Source: Campanula takesimana (lineage: Eukaryota > Streptophyta > Magnoliopsida > Asterales > Campanulaceae). From it: 64,000 nt of DNA. The stretch spans positions 124,001 through 188,000 of the forward strand of contig JAOWBW010001809.1 in assembly GCA_026119855.1 (NCBI GenBank). Reading direction: 5' to 3'. Position 1 is the stretch's first letter, and each line of letters starts with the position of its first letter. Below, piece after piece: positions 31,505-44,800 of the stretch. A model generated the notes under the pieces. That model was not told the DNA's origin. It searched no databases and saw nothing but the letters and a program-made list of their open reading frames with translations. The translations under genes were made by a program, and so were the position numbers.

Positions 31505-33541
31505 TGTAACATCCCAAATTTTCAGAGTAAAATAATATCTTTTAAATAAACAACATCCGTCCCCAAACTCGGGAAACAACGGTCTTAAACCATAATTCAA
31601 ACCTCAATGGCTAGTCATAACCAACATTTAAAAAGTAAACATGACTAAATTGTCTTTCTTAAGTCTAACGGCTAGTCATAACCGTCCATAACCTCTCGTC
31701 ATCAAGGATCTTCAATCTTCACCTTATCAACAATCTCCTTGTCCTTTGGAATCCTTCACCTACTTATCCCTTGAAGAACAATAATTATGGAAGGGGTGAG
31801 CGAACAATGCTCAGTAAGTTCATACGGGATCTCTCCGGGTTCTAAGGAGAGATGACCGGAAGAACGAAACAACAATAATATTTTTAAAGATAAGCTTTCA
31901 TAAAATATCAAGTTAACCGTTAAGTTCAAGACAGTTAACAATTAAACTTTTCAATACGAAATGTGGCATTTACTTTCAAGTCCGTCAATTCCAAGATAAC
32001 GTCACCATTTCAGGTGCAATGCCTGATCAGGGCATTTAAGTAAGATTTATCATGATAATCAACTACTTCAATAAGCAGTATAAAAGTCTAGTCATTTTTC
32101 ATTTCAGACCAGACTACCCTACTTAGTCCTTTTTCATTTCAGACTAAGCGAACGTCTATACCAAATTAAGATATAGCAAAGTTTCAACTTAGTGTTCAAG
32201 GTACGAGAACACAATACAATTTCAAAGATATTTTTGGTACCCATTGATTTAAAACATGTCAAGGTGTAGGAACATTCAAAAGGCGTTCACAACTTTTAAG
32301 AATTCAAAACGTTACCGCCACATGGTAACTACTCATGAAAGAAATTCAAGGAATCCTACATCAAAGGATAGAGACAATCAAAAGCTAGGATCGTAATCCC
32401 TTACCTTAGCCTTGTGGTCTTCACTTAGCAATTTCACGTGCACAATCTACAAACACGCAAATAATGTTTTCTTAGGAACATGAATTACTTAAATTCTCCG
32501 TCCCCATTATATTTTATTTTACTTTCTTAACTTCACGAGCTCATCCTCTTAAACTCTTCGTTAGGGTTCGTTCTACCCATTACTTGTGTTCCCGAAATAC
32601 CCTTTTCGGATTACTAAAATACCCCTAGGGTTATATTAATTCCATTCCCAAATAATAAGTTTTAGGATTGCATTAATCCTATTTAAAACACTATTCCCAG
32701 CTCAAAAATCACACTATTCACAGCCTATGTTACTATTCACAGATTTCTACTATTCACAGCGTAAAATTACTGTTCACATAACACTATTCACAGCATAAAA
32801 TTACTATTCACAGAATTTATACACACACTATTTTCACCTTTTATCACACACATAAAACCCTAATTCACACACACACACATTCGACACCAACACACACTGC
32901 ACAAACGCACACTGCACACACTCACACACACACACACACATACCGCACACACAAACACACACTGTACACACACTTCACGCACACACACACTCTCTGCAAA
33001 TCACACACACACACATGCACACACACAAGTCATACACACACATATACATGCACCCATACATATATACATGCTCCAAAACATCTCTTCACTTTCTAAATCC
33101 CAATATCACAAACCCTAATTCATCAATGTATCTTTTAGGGTTCTTATATTACAACCTTAATAATCCAAACTAACAACGAGTAGGTGATTTGGGAGTACCT
33201 TTGATGAATGGAATCGATTCTCTCTCTCTTTTCCTCTTCTTCCTCTTTCCCGAGTTCTTCTTCTCTCGGTTTCTCCCTCTCCCGCTGGTAGCCGCCGCCT
33301 CTCTCTGTCCCGTTCTTCTTTTCTTTTTCTTTTCTTTTGTGATTAGTAAAGAGGGGAGGGTTTTAATATGTGTATATATATAGTAGGGTTTTAATTTCCC
33401 TAATTGAAAAGGATTAACTAAACCCGATGGGTTTTATTTTATTTGGGCCCGAAGTTAAGCCCAACTCGTCATCTTGCATAATTTAACTTAAGCCCAACAT
33501 TAATAAAATATAAAATAAAAAAAAATGGGCCAGGTATTACA
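31505..33541 (-). repeat. 5' LTR of the defective gypsy element
   Basis: 2037 bp, TGTAACATCCCAAA to GGTATTACA. Same content as the other LTR, including the CACTATTCACAG words and the CA-rich tract (about 32820-33035). It differs by scattered substitutions and short indels. Confidence 0.93.
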
Positions 33542-33812
33542 AAAACAATGTTGATGCTGATGTTGCTTGAATCTCATGAGTGGCTATTTGGCAATGAGAG
33601 ATCCCATATAATTAGCCTCCATATGCCTGCCATCTAATTCTTAAATCCCACATTTAGTCTTCATAATGGTAACCAAACTGACTGCTATTAAACCCGAATG
33701 TTTGTTCTTGGCTCTGACTTGATGAATCGTCTATAGCACTCAATTCCTTCATTTGAAAACTAGAAAGCTGAAACATAAAAGTATACACATTAATTAAGAG
33801 AACAAGAATATA

Positions 33813-33986
33813 CTCCCTCCGTCCCAAAATGATCTTCACGTTTGACTATTCAAACTTTTTAAGGATATGAGCGTTTGCTTCACTAGCTATATTGTGTTTA
33901 TGCACATTTAAGCCTAAATTGTAGAAATGAGAACTTTTTGAGACAATGAAAAATGCCAAATGTGAAGACATTTTGGGATGAGGGAG
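33813..33986. mobile_element. Stowaway MITE
   Basis: Starts after TA with CTCCCTCCGTCCCAAAATGA and ends TCATTTTGGGATGAGGGAG-like (33970-33986). The right flanking dinucleotide is CA rather than TA. Same family as 24097-24279. Confidence 0.85.
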
Positions 33987-36900
33987 CAGTCATTATGCAA
34001 ATGAATTAAAGTAAATACCTGTTGATGTCTATGATGCGATAATGCGTTGAGAGGGACTCTTTGAGGCACTAAAGAGCCAATAATAGAATGATGTATTCTC
34101 GTATTATTTTGGCTGTTAAGTGAGAGCAATGGCAATGAAGCTTGAGTGTTATGGTTATTAGCTATATTCATCGTTCCACCAATATTGAACTGCATATGGT
34201 TCTACATAATGGTGTTTCATAAAAGGAAAAAATAATAATTGACATGAGTTGTTATGTTTAACATAATTTAATACTGCTTAAACTCTCGAGAACGTCAATG
34301 CTTACCTGGTTTGTAGAGGGGGATGGAAGTAAAACATTATATCCCTCTTGTTCTCTCTTATTTGCTCCCCAAGCACTTTGTATAGGTTGCTGGTACATCT
34401 ATTATTTTTCATTATTCCGAGTTGCATCCCAACAAATTGAGGAAGCCTTAATAAGTTTACCATGACAATCATAAATAAAAGCAAAGTAACATTAATATTC
34501 ATTATGTTGGAAGCATACCTGATTGAAAAGTATTTGTCCCCCAAAAGCATTTGCAGTTTGTGTACAAGCGCCTGATGTATTTTGCTGTTTTGTTTATAGG
34601 TTTTTGTTACGTTGTCAGGACAATGAAATAACAAAATAACAAAGTGAAACCCAAACTGACAGGACATTTATATATGATAAATTAGTCTACATACCTCGTG
34701 AAGGGTATGAAAAGTGTGTTCAACTTGAGATACTTGAGAGGGCACATTTTTATCCATATAAGTATTAGGCATGTGGTCTTGACCAGTTAAAGGTTGCGAT
34801 GCAGTCCGCTTTGATCTCTTCTTGTTTACAGCCTTCTGAAGTGCATTTACTATTCTCTTTCCTGATCTACCACCAGCTTTTTGCTTATTTCGAATTCCTT
34901 TTATTTTGCCTTTGCCATTGTTTTCTGTGCCTTCAATAGAGTCATGAATATCTGGTTCTAAGGACAAAGGGGTATCTTTATTAACTACAATTTCTTCAAA
35001 AGAACAGTCCACTTGATCCAACAGATTTGCAAGGCTTTGTTTCACAATTTCATATTTTTTTTCAGATTCTGAAGCCTTAGTAACGAGTTGGGTAGACAAT
35101 GCACATAGCTCTCTATAGCGTATTCCCATCATTGCCTTTGGATCCACATCAGAAGTACTCTCATAAGTAGCTGATAAGCTTCGCTTCTCTCGTCCACCTC
35201 TTTAAAATATATTTATCTGGAATCTTTGTAATATATCTTGAAGAAAGTACTTTTAAAGCATGTGAACAAAGGAGACCCACAAATTCAATTTTTTTGCAAC
35301 TACATAAAATAGTGTCATCCGACGAGTCGTAAGTGACAGTATGAAATTTTTCTTTTTGAAATGGGGTGATTTCATACAGTGTAACTATTCCAACCTCACC
35401 ACAAACTTTCATATTGCTATCGTAAGATTTGATCAACGAACCTTGAAACATTTTAAGAACCTCTGGCGTGTAGACACTAGACACATGCTTCATGATTTCA
35501 ACTGGAAAAGTAAGTGATGGAGTGGTTTGATTGGCTCTAAAATCAGCTCTAGCTTCTTCATAGCGGCGCTCATCAAGCAATCTTTGAAAATGCTCAAAAA
35601 ACCGAAGCAGATCATGTTTGTATGAAACATATTTCTTTAAAAGACTATTCATGCTCTCACTACGTTGAGTAGTGGTCATATCTGCACAGAAGGTATCTCG
35701 ACCATAAACTAGCGCCCATTTTTCCTTCTTATCAAACATTCCCTTGAGCCATTCATTATCTTGGAGACTATATTTTTCAAGCATCTTATTCCATGCTTCT
35801 AGAAAATCCTCTTCGTCTTCGAAATCATATATACAAGTAGGAAGTCTTTGATGAAGTCTTTAAACTTGGCAAATACACCACTAAGATGAATAGCTTCATT
35901 TTGGTAAATGTGCCAAATGCACAAACGATGATAAGTTTCAGGCCATTGAGAAGCCAAAGCATTTGCCATTGCAGCATCTTGATCGGTATGAATTGTCTTT
36001 GGCTTTTTTCCTGACATGGCTTTTGCAAACGTGTTGAATAACCACCTGAAGGTTGGAATAGTCTCATCATATAATAATGTTGCACCAAAAACAGTGGTTT
36101 GCTTGTGATGATTTACTCCAACAAATAATCCAAAAGGTCTGCCATCTTTATTTGTTCTATAAGTTGTATCAAAGCAGACAACATCGCCAAAGTAAGAGAA
36201 ATCTTGCATCATTTTTGCATCTGACCAAAAAATATTAGTTATCATATCATCTTCATCGACTTGTATTCCATAAAAAAAAGTTGGGATCCATTAATTTCAT
36301 ATTTTGCAAATACTCTAGCACACCAACTGTGTAACGCCCATACTTAATCTCGTTAAATATTTGACTTATTTGTTAAATTCTTGACGTGCTTGCTTAAATT
36401 CTTGAACTTGCACATTATGTGCTAGTTTTACTTGAATTAAAATCTTAACTTCTTTAGAATATTAAGGTGGTTAAATGTCTAGTTTTGACTTTTGGGTGAT
36501 TTGTGAAAATATGACTTGAGGGGCCTTTTTGTCAAAGTTGAACCTTGAGGGCCAAAGTGCAATTCTTGAAAGTTCAAAAGATAAAACTTAGTGTTTGCCT
36601 TCTCTGAGGCATTTTTATTCTAAAAGGTTCTCGTACTTTCTCTCTGTCTCATAGAGAAAGTTAAAGATTTACCCTATTCTCGACTCCTCGAGCTTAATTA
36701 TCCCTCCGTTCGTGATTCCGGTCCCGGATAAATATTCGTGGCGTTGAATAGAGCGTTCCAGACCGATCAGAAATTAATTTGGGTCAACTTGATTTTTGAC
36801 TAGGTAAGCTATTAGCTCCCCCTTACTTGTAATAACATGCATATATGTTATTCCCGCTACTTGTTTTTGTTAAAATTGTGTTTTGAGCAATTTTTGTGAT

Positions 36901-37341
36901 ACTTGTAAAATTGGAACGAAGGGAGTAATCGAATGAATTATAAGAACAAAAGCAACTTGAAAGTATCCTGGGAAGTTAGAAAAATTATACTCCTATTCGT
37001 GAGACGGTAAAATAGTAACTCGATTTAAATATTATTAGAAAAATCGTACCATTATTTGTGGTACGGGGAAATGAATGGAAGTATCCCTAGATGGGTATAT
37101 TAGTGTAAAATAAAATTGTACTTATACTTTTGGGGACGGAGAAATATTAAATTGGAATAAAAGGAAATTGTCCTATTATTTATGGGACGGTAAAAGAAAA
37201 TGAATTGGGCTTGAAATAGGAGTTCTAAACTTGTTAGTATACTCTTGAGAATGTTAGGAGTGTTAGTTAAATGTTACTCCTACGTGTGGGACGGAGAATT
37301 AATGAAACTTGAATTCAGGGGAAAAGGGCCAAAATTTGTAC

Positions 37342-37571
37342 CGCACGGTCGTGCGCCTTTATTTGGCCCGGTCGTACCAAAATGTTACCTTTAGGCAAAT
37401 TCCCTCGTCAGTGATAGCACGGCCGTGCCAAATTGTAGAGCACGGTCGTGCCAGGGCTGAGCACGGTCATGTGCCTTTATTGGGCACGGTCGTGCCGAAA
37501 ATGAATTTTGTGTGAAAATCCCTCGGCAGTGTTAGCACGGTCGTGCCAATTTCTAGAGCACGGTCGTGCCA
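37342..37571 (+). repeat. GCACGGTCGTGC cassettes x8 (5' LTR)
   Basis: Copies start at about 37342, 37365, 37416, 37439, 37460, 37483, 37534 and 37557. The third (GCACGGCCGTGC) is a perfect palindrome; others have GGTC in the centre. They lie in pairs about 23 bp apart, the pairs separated by 44-51 bp. The cluster recurs at 42817-43046. Confidence 0.92.
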
Positions 37572-39254
37572 AGTGAAAATTCTGATCTGTTTTCTTGAAT
37601 TGTTTCCTCCATAACTTTCTATAGGAGAGTCGAAATCAAGATCCGAAAGAAGCTGAATAAGCTAGACATAGAGAACTATTCAAAGCACACTTTAACTACC
37701 TAATGAGATTTTGGGTGTTTGTCTAGGGCACCTAGATAGGTGTTTTGAGACATTGAATTGATTAAGTACAAGAATAAGAACTCTTTATTGTGTCTTGGAA
37801 TCAAAGTTTGTGTACCTTAGGGGTATAAAACAATGTTTTGAACGTGAACATCCTAAGAATAGGATTGAGAATTGGTAACAGTAAAGTGTATAAATCTTAT
37901 ACATGATTGAATGTCCAAAGATTGGAATAAAACTTGAAGTATAAGATAATAAAATCTTGTACATGACTTGAACATCCAAAGAAAAGGGATTAAAACATGA
38001 ATATAAGATTACTAAATCTTGTATATGCCTTGACACCAATATATAGGTAAGGTGTAAACTCGAAAGTGCTCAGAACAAGCATTAACGTGAATAAGAAATA
38101 TTCTTGACTTGTATGTGCAATCATCGCACATAGTTGCTTGATAACAATGTGACTTCTTGATTACTTGAAGCTTGTTTCCCGTTGAGCTAGTCCACGAATC
38201 TTGGATTAGTCTCCCCTCTCGTAGCTAAAGTTTGTGTACCTAAAGGACACCAACTAATACCTTGAACTTGAATATCCTAGGAATAGGACCGTGAACTTGA
38301 TTGGGAGATGTATAGCTCATCTTCTTAATTAAAACGTGAATATAAGATGAGTAAATCTTGTACTTGTCTTAATAACCAAAAAGTTGGATTGATAACTTAA
38401 GTATAAGTTAATTAACTCTTGTACATGTTTAACCATCCAAGAAAATGGATTGAGAACTTGGATACAAGATAATAAAATCTTGTAAAAGTCTTGACTGTTT
38501 TGAATGTCTTGAAAGTCTTGAATGTTTTGAAACCATTACATGAATATAGTAATAACTTGAAAGAGTCTTGATGTGTATATGCAAATCTTGCATATATTTA
38601 CTTGATATAATGTGGCTTCTTGATTGATTGGTACATGGTATGAATAACCAAAGAATTGGGTTATGGAACTAGATAGAGAATGATTAACTCTACTACATAC
38701 TTGAACTTGATACGTGTATATTGGAAGTGCTATAAATAAGCACTAAAGTGTAAATGATTTAGTTTTTAATCGTGTATATACTCAATGAAGTATATAAAAT
38801 ATAAAGAAGATATCTTGTCTTGAAATGAGTTCCTAAAGAAAATAAGGACTAGTGTAATATGAAGATCATTCATATAATCGTGAATACTATGATTTAAATT
38901 AATAAGAATGGTTATGGAACACAATATGTGTTAGAAAATGTATTCGATTATTAACGATACATATACGTGAAGTGTGACTGTGTCTAGGTACAATGTGACC
39001 TATTCTACTACGTGTTTAGAATCTAAGGTATTGGGCTCTACTTGATAGTAAGGGTATCGTGATAGACACTTTAACGTGTTAAACGTGATATGAATATGTA
39101 CGTGCAAACTTGGCATGTGACAAGTGATATACCCTACTACTTGACTGAAGTCTGTTATAAATGGACTCTTACTTGGATTGATCGTGTTACATGGACACTT
39201 ACGTGCCATAGTTGAACTTGATTGGTATTCGCAATAATTGCATACGTGTACTTA

Positions 39255-39368
39255 TATTCTCGTGAGCACATGATACATTACTACATGGTGCATATTCTCG
39301 TGAGCACATGATACATTACTACATGGTGCATATTCTCGTGAGCACATGATACATGATTACATGGTGCA
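39255..39368 (+). repeat. Three direct copies of a 38-bp unit
   Basis: Units at 39255, 39293 and 39331 share TATTCTCGTGAGCACATGAT and ACATGGTGCA; the third has one substitution block. Present also at 44731-44844 in the 3' LTR. Confidence 0.95.
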
Positions 39369-40458
39369 TAAAGACTGGTCCACTATTATGGGACTTAGTT
39401 CTATTCCCGTAGTTCAAGTAAATATCTACTTGTACCTTCTTGTGTGAGTCCAGCTGGTTCTCCTTGCTTGTTCGAAAATATATAGGTTCACGCTTGTCGC
39501 GAGAGCTGGGGTTTAAGTGACAATCGGGTCCCTATGTATTTCCGCCCGACCCCTTACTACCGGCCATAGTAAGGGCATAGCTTCCTTGGTTGGAGCAATA
39601 AGCCTGACCTAAGTGAATGCTAATTCCCGTCTTGTTCACCACGTGGATTTTGTATCTTGTGGATGACACTGGTTACCAGGTCTTCTTATATACTGCACAG
39701 CAGTCTCTTGTTCCTATTCTTGGTTGTCCTCAGCTAGAAAAGCATCGACAACAAATGGTATTCTTGGGAGAAATAAGGAAGGATTCAGGTACAATGCGTG
39801 ATAGGCCTATGTGCATCTTGGTGAGCTGGTTTAGCCTCTCACACTACTTGACTACTTGTTACCTGAACCTTTCTTGAGCTTGATTACTTGTTGAGTTGGC
39901 TTAGCCTCTCCTATACTTGTTACTTGATGATACTTGATATATGATTACTTGAGTATCTACTTGTATTGCATGATAACATGACATATAGTTGCATGTTAAT
40001 AGCTTACTGAGATTTATCTCACCCTTTATTTGTTTAATTGTTCCCCCCCAGGAAAGCAGGGGATAGTACGCAGTGAGGCTCGACTTAGCTGGGAATTTAC
40101 TCAGCAGGATATTCTTGTTCGAAGTTAGTGTCCTTTTATATTTTGGTAAGGACGATCTTGTATGAGTTAATTAAACTCTGGGCTTGTATTGGGGTAGTAT
40201 TTGTTGTCCCTAGACAGTTCTTGATGCCAGCTTATTTGCTAGGCATGTCTTCCGCTGTATGTAACCATTTTGGTTTTAATTTTCTTGGTCTAGAACTGGT
40301 GTGAGCTATCTTAGCTCCCTACTCTTGAGTATATATATCATGTCATTTTTGTTTTTAACAGGTATTGTTCCTGTTTCCCGTTAGTTTCTTGTTTCTTGTT
40401 AGTTACGCGCACCAGGTTCGAGGTTCTATTAGGGAATCCCGGGACTTGGGGCGTGTCA

Positions 40459-41803
40459 GTGTGGTATCAGAGCCTGGTTTAGCTCTTAGCCTGGATAGGG
40501 TCTATGGCCTAGGTTGGGTTAGTCTTGGGTGTGTTTTCGACGCCGAGTGATTCGTTACTTGTGGTCATACCAGGCATAGGACTGGTATTAATAGTGTTGA
40601 TCCAATTGGATTAGATGGTTTGAGAATCGAGAGCGCGAGTCTTTAAAGACTTAGGCGTATCTATCTTGTCTTGTGGACATTGTTTCGTGCTATATATGCA
40701 TGCTTGTCCTTATCTCGTGAATTACGTAGAAGTGTATTCTCTAGTAAGAGACTACATGCTTGATATCGTTATGTATAAGAGCTCGATAGAAGTGTGGGTG
40801 ATAACACCCTATACGTTCTATGTTAACTTGGTCATGTTACCTAGATAGGACATTGATGTGATACGTGTTATGGCTTGGCTCTTACGTGTTATGATTTGGC
40901 TTTCTATATGTTATGCCATTCTTGTTTACCACAATAGATGGTAATTAATTCTCTGCTAGTATGCTTGACTATATATGTGAGCATGATAGATTTATGCATA
41001 ACCTTTATGTTCTGCATTGAAAGTCTAGAAAGAGTTCTTGAGATTGTACTGGGTATTTAACCTATGTGATTGATAGTGGAATTTCTAAACCAAACCAGAT
41101 GGATGTATCCATTCTTGATGAGAAACTTGGATTATCTTGAGTTGTGACAGTGCGAATACAGTGCTGACATCTGGATTAATGTTCTTGACATCGATTGAGT
41201 TAAACGAGTTGAAGATTCAACTTGAGAATTTCTTGATAGAGGATATATCTACCTTGTAGTGGATGTCTGAAATGAGTATCTGTGTTGACCTATAACTGGA
41301 AACAACCAAGGTACGTGTGTTCTTGAGATATTCTTGATCTTGTTAGAGATTCATTAATGAATTTCGAAGGCAGCTCCATTGTTAACTATTTGACACCGAG
41401 AGCTACATCTTTTGATGGATTGTCTTGATGGATTGATATACGTAAAGTCAGTTCTGAATATTGAAACGATGGATAACCATGACTTCAGTATCTGAGATTG
41501 CCTAGTGGATTTGACCAGTATTACAGTGATCTGGAGGATATGACCAGTTCTATTATTTTAGTGGATATGTCAAGTTTCACCAATATAGTGGATTGACTAA
41601 TCGAGTCTGTTTGACTTTATGTATTTTGATGTTATAATTGATACATCTAAATTGCATAAAATATTTGTGAGCATACGTGTAATATCCATTTGTGAGTATA
41701 TGTGTATAGTCTTGATGCTCTTGAGTTTTATTTGTTGATTATATATGTTATAATCTTGATCTAGTAAAAATTCGAGGACGAATTTTCTTTAAGGAGGGGA
41801 GGA
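40459..41803 (+). other. LARD internal region with a decayed pol trace
   Basis: Begins with the Met-tRNA primer site (TGGTATCAGAGCCTGG, 40462-40477) and ends with polypurine tract AAGGAGGGGAGGA (41791-41803). No intact ORF. A decayed RT segment can be followed near 41190-41330: a stretch resembling the 'ELK-QL--LLDRG' block, then ATGAGTATCTGTGTTGACC, resembling M-x-I-C-V-D. This supports origin by deletion of a gypsy element. Confidence 0.75.
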
Positions 41804-44800
41804 TGTAACGCCCATACTTAATCTCGTTAAATATTTGACTTATTTGTTAAATTCTTGACGTGCTTGCTTAAATTCTTGAACTTGCACATTATGTGCTAGT
41901 TTTACTTGAATTAAAATCTTAACTGCTTTAGAATATTAAGGTAGTTAAATGTCTAGTTTTGACTTTTGGGTGATTTGTGAAAATATGACTTGAGGGGCCT
42001 TTTTGTCAAAGTTGAACCTTGAGGGGCCAAAGTGCAATTCTTGAAAGTTCAAAAGATAAAACTTAGTGTTTGCCTTCTCTGAGGCATTTTTATTCTAAAA
42101 GGTTCTCGTACTTTCTCTCTGTCTCATAGAGAAAGTTAAAGATTTACCCTATTCTCGACTCCTCGAGCTTAATTATCCCTCCGTTCGTGATTCCGGTCCC
42201 GGATAAATATTCGTGGCGTTGAATAGAGCGTTCCAGACCGATCAGAAATTAATTTGGGTCAACTTGATTTTTGACTAGGTAAGCTATTAGCTCCCCCTTA
42301 CTTGTAATAACATGCATATATGTTATTCCCGCTACTTGTTTTTGTTAAAATTGTGTTTTGAGCAATTTTTGTGATACTTGTAAAATTGGAACGAAGGGAG
42401 TAATCGAATGAATTATAAGAACAAAAGCAACTTGAAAGTATCCTGGGAAGTTAGAAAAATTATACTCCTATTCGTGAGACGGTAAAATAGTAACTCGATT
42501 TAAATATTATTAGAAAAATCGTACCATTATTTGTGGTACGGGGAAATGAATGGAAGTATCCCTAGATGGGTATATTAGTATAAAATAAAATTGTACTTAT
42601 ACTTTTGGGGACGGAGAAATATTAAATTGGAATAAAAGGAAATTGTCCTATTATTTATGGGACGGTAAAAGAAAATGAATTGGGCTTGAAATAGGAGTTC
42701 TAAACTTGTTAGTATACTCTTGAGAATGTTAGGAGTGTTAGTTAAATGTTACTCCTACGTGTGGGACGGAGAATTAATGAAACTTGAATTCAGGGGAAAA
42801 GGGCCAAAATTTGTACCGCACGGTCGTGCGCCTTTATTTGGCCCGGTCGTGCCAAAATGTTACCTTTAGGCAAATTCCCTCGTCAGTGATAGCACGGCCG
42901 TGCCAAATTGTAGAGCACGGTCGTGCCAGGGCTGAGCACGGTCATGTGCCTTTATTGGGCACGGTCGTGCCGAAAATGAATTTTGTGTGAAAATCCCTCG
43001 GCAGTGTTAGCACGGTCGTGCCAATTTCTAGAGCACGGTCGTGCCAAGTGAAAATTCTGATCTGTTTTCTTGAATTGTTTCCTCCATAACTTTCTATAGG
43101 AGAGTCGGAATCAAGATCCGAAAGAAGCTGAATAAGCTAGACATAGAGAACTATTCAAAGCACACTTTAACTACCTAATGAGATTTTGGGTGTTTGTCTA
43201 GGGCACCTAGATAGGTGTTTTGAGACATTGAATTGATTAAGTACAAGAATAAGAACTCTTTATTGTGTCTTGGAATCAAAGTTTGTGTACCTTAGGGGTA
43301 TAAAACAATGTTTTGAACGTGAACATCCTAAGAATAGGATTGAGAATTGGTAAGAGTAAAGTGTATAACTCTTATACATGATTGAATGTCCAAAGATTGG
43401 AATAAAACTTGAAGTATAAGATAATAAAATCTTGTACATGACTTGAACATCCAAAGAAAAGGGATTAAAACATGAATATAAGATTACTAAATCTTGTATA
43501 TGCCTTGACACCAATATATGGGTAAGGTGTAAACTCGAAAGTGCTCAGAACAAGCATTAACGTGAATAAGAAATATTCTTGACTTGTATGTGCAATCATC
43601 GCACATAGTTGCTTGATAACAATGTGACTTCTTGATTACTTGAAGCTTGTTTCCCGTTGAGCTAGTCCACGAATCTTGGATTAGTCTCCCCTCTCGTAGC
43701 TAAAGTTTGTGTACCTAAAGGACACCAACTAATACCTTGAACTTGAATATCCTAGGAATAGGACCGTGAACTTGATTGGGAGATGTATAGCTCATCTTCT
43801 TAATTAAAACGTGAATATAAGATGAGTAAATCTTGTACTTGTCTTAAATAACCAAAAAGTTGGATTGATAACTTAAGTATAAGTTAATTAACTCTTGTAC
43901 ATGTTTAACCATCCAAGAAAATGGATTGAGAACTTGGATACAAGATAATAAAATCTTGTAAAAGTCTTGACTGTTTTGAATGTCTTGAAAGTCTTGAATG
44001 TTTTGAAACCATTACATGAATATAGTAATAACTTGAAAGAGTCTTGATGTGTATATGCAAATCTTGCATATATTTACTTGATATAATGTGGCTTCTTGAT
44101 TGATTGGTACATGGTATGAATAACCAAAGAATTGGGTTATGGAACTAGATAGAGAATGATTAACTCTACTACATACTTGAACTTGATACGTGTATATTGG
44201 AAGTGCTATAAATAAGCACTAAAGTGTAAATGATTTAGTTTTTAATCGTGTATATACTCAATGAAGTATATAAAATATAAATAAGATATCTTGTCTTGAA
44301 ATGAGTTCCTAAAGAAAATAAGGACTAGTGTAATATGAAGATCATTCATATAATCGTGAATACTATGATTTAAATTAATAAGAATGGTTATGGAACACAA
44401 TATGTGTTAGAAAATGTATTCGATTATTAACGATACATATACGTGAAGTGTGACTGTGTCTAGGTACAATGTGACCTATTCTACTACGTGTTTAGAATCT
44501 AAGGTATTGGGCTCTACTTGATAGTAAGGGTATCGTGATAGACACTTTAACGTGTTAAACGTGATATGAATATGTACGTGCAAACTTGGCATGTGACAAG
44601 TGATATACCCTACTACTTGACTGAAGTCTGTTATAAATGGACTCTTACTTGGATTGATCGTGTTACATGGACACTTACGTGCCATAGTTGAACTTGATTG
44701 GTATTCGCAATAATTGCATACGTGTACTTATATTCTCGTGAGCACATGATACATTACTACATGGTGCATATTCTCGTGAGCACATGATACATTACTACAT

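Larger units (their letters stand above)
24527..33541 (-). mobile_element. Defective Ty3/gypsy element (Tekay-like) without gag
   Basis: 9015 bp on the minus strand, with a perfect 5-bp TSD AAAAC (24522-24526, 33542-33546). LTRs 24527-26555 and 31505-33541 differ at roughly 1-2% plus small indels. In reading direction: LTR, Met-tRNA primer site, an AT-hook ORF, a 0.9-kb mini-palindrome array where gag should be, a protease tail, RT with a stop codon, RNase H, integrase lacking its catalytic core, a GPF/chromodomain-like end, polypurine tract, LTR. It cannot be autonomous. Confidence 0.93.
36330..40458 (+). repeat. 5' LTR of the LARD
   Basis: TGTAACGCCCATACT to GGGGCGTGTCA. Contains eight GCACGGTCGTGC cassettes (37342-37571), a region of degenerate hairpin-like AAGAT..ATCTT repeats (about 37860-38490) and a triple 38-bp repeat (39255-39368). 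ORFs at 37309, 37785, 39000 and 39617 recur in the other LTR and are not genes. Confidence 0.95.

Noticed and set aside
37309..37515. ORF across the GCACGGTCGTGC cassettes, repeated at 42784-42990
   Set aside because: Present only because both LTRs carry the same sequence; no start context, no domain, cassette DNA is non-coding.
37342..37571. Regularly spaced short palindromes resembling a CRISPR array
   Set aside because: Spacers are not unique equal-length inserts, the array is duplicated in both LTRs of a plant retroelement, and no cas genes exist. It is eukaryotic transposon DNA.
39617..39877. 86-codon ORF duplicated at 45093-45353
   Set aside because: LTR sequence of the LARD; duplication is explained by the LTR pair, not by a gene family.
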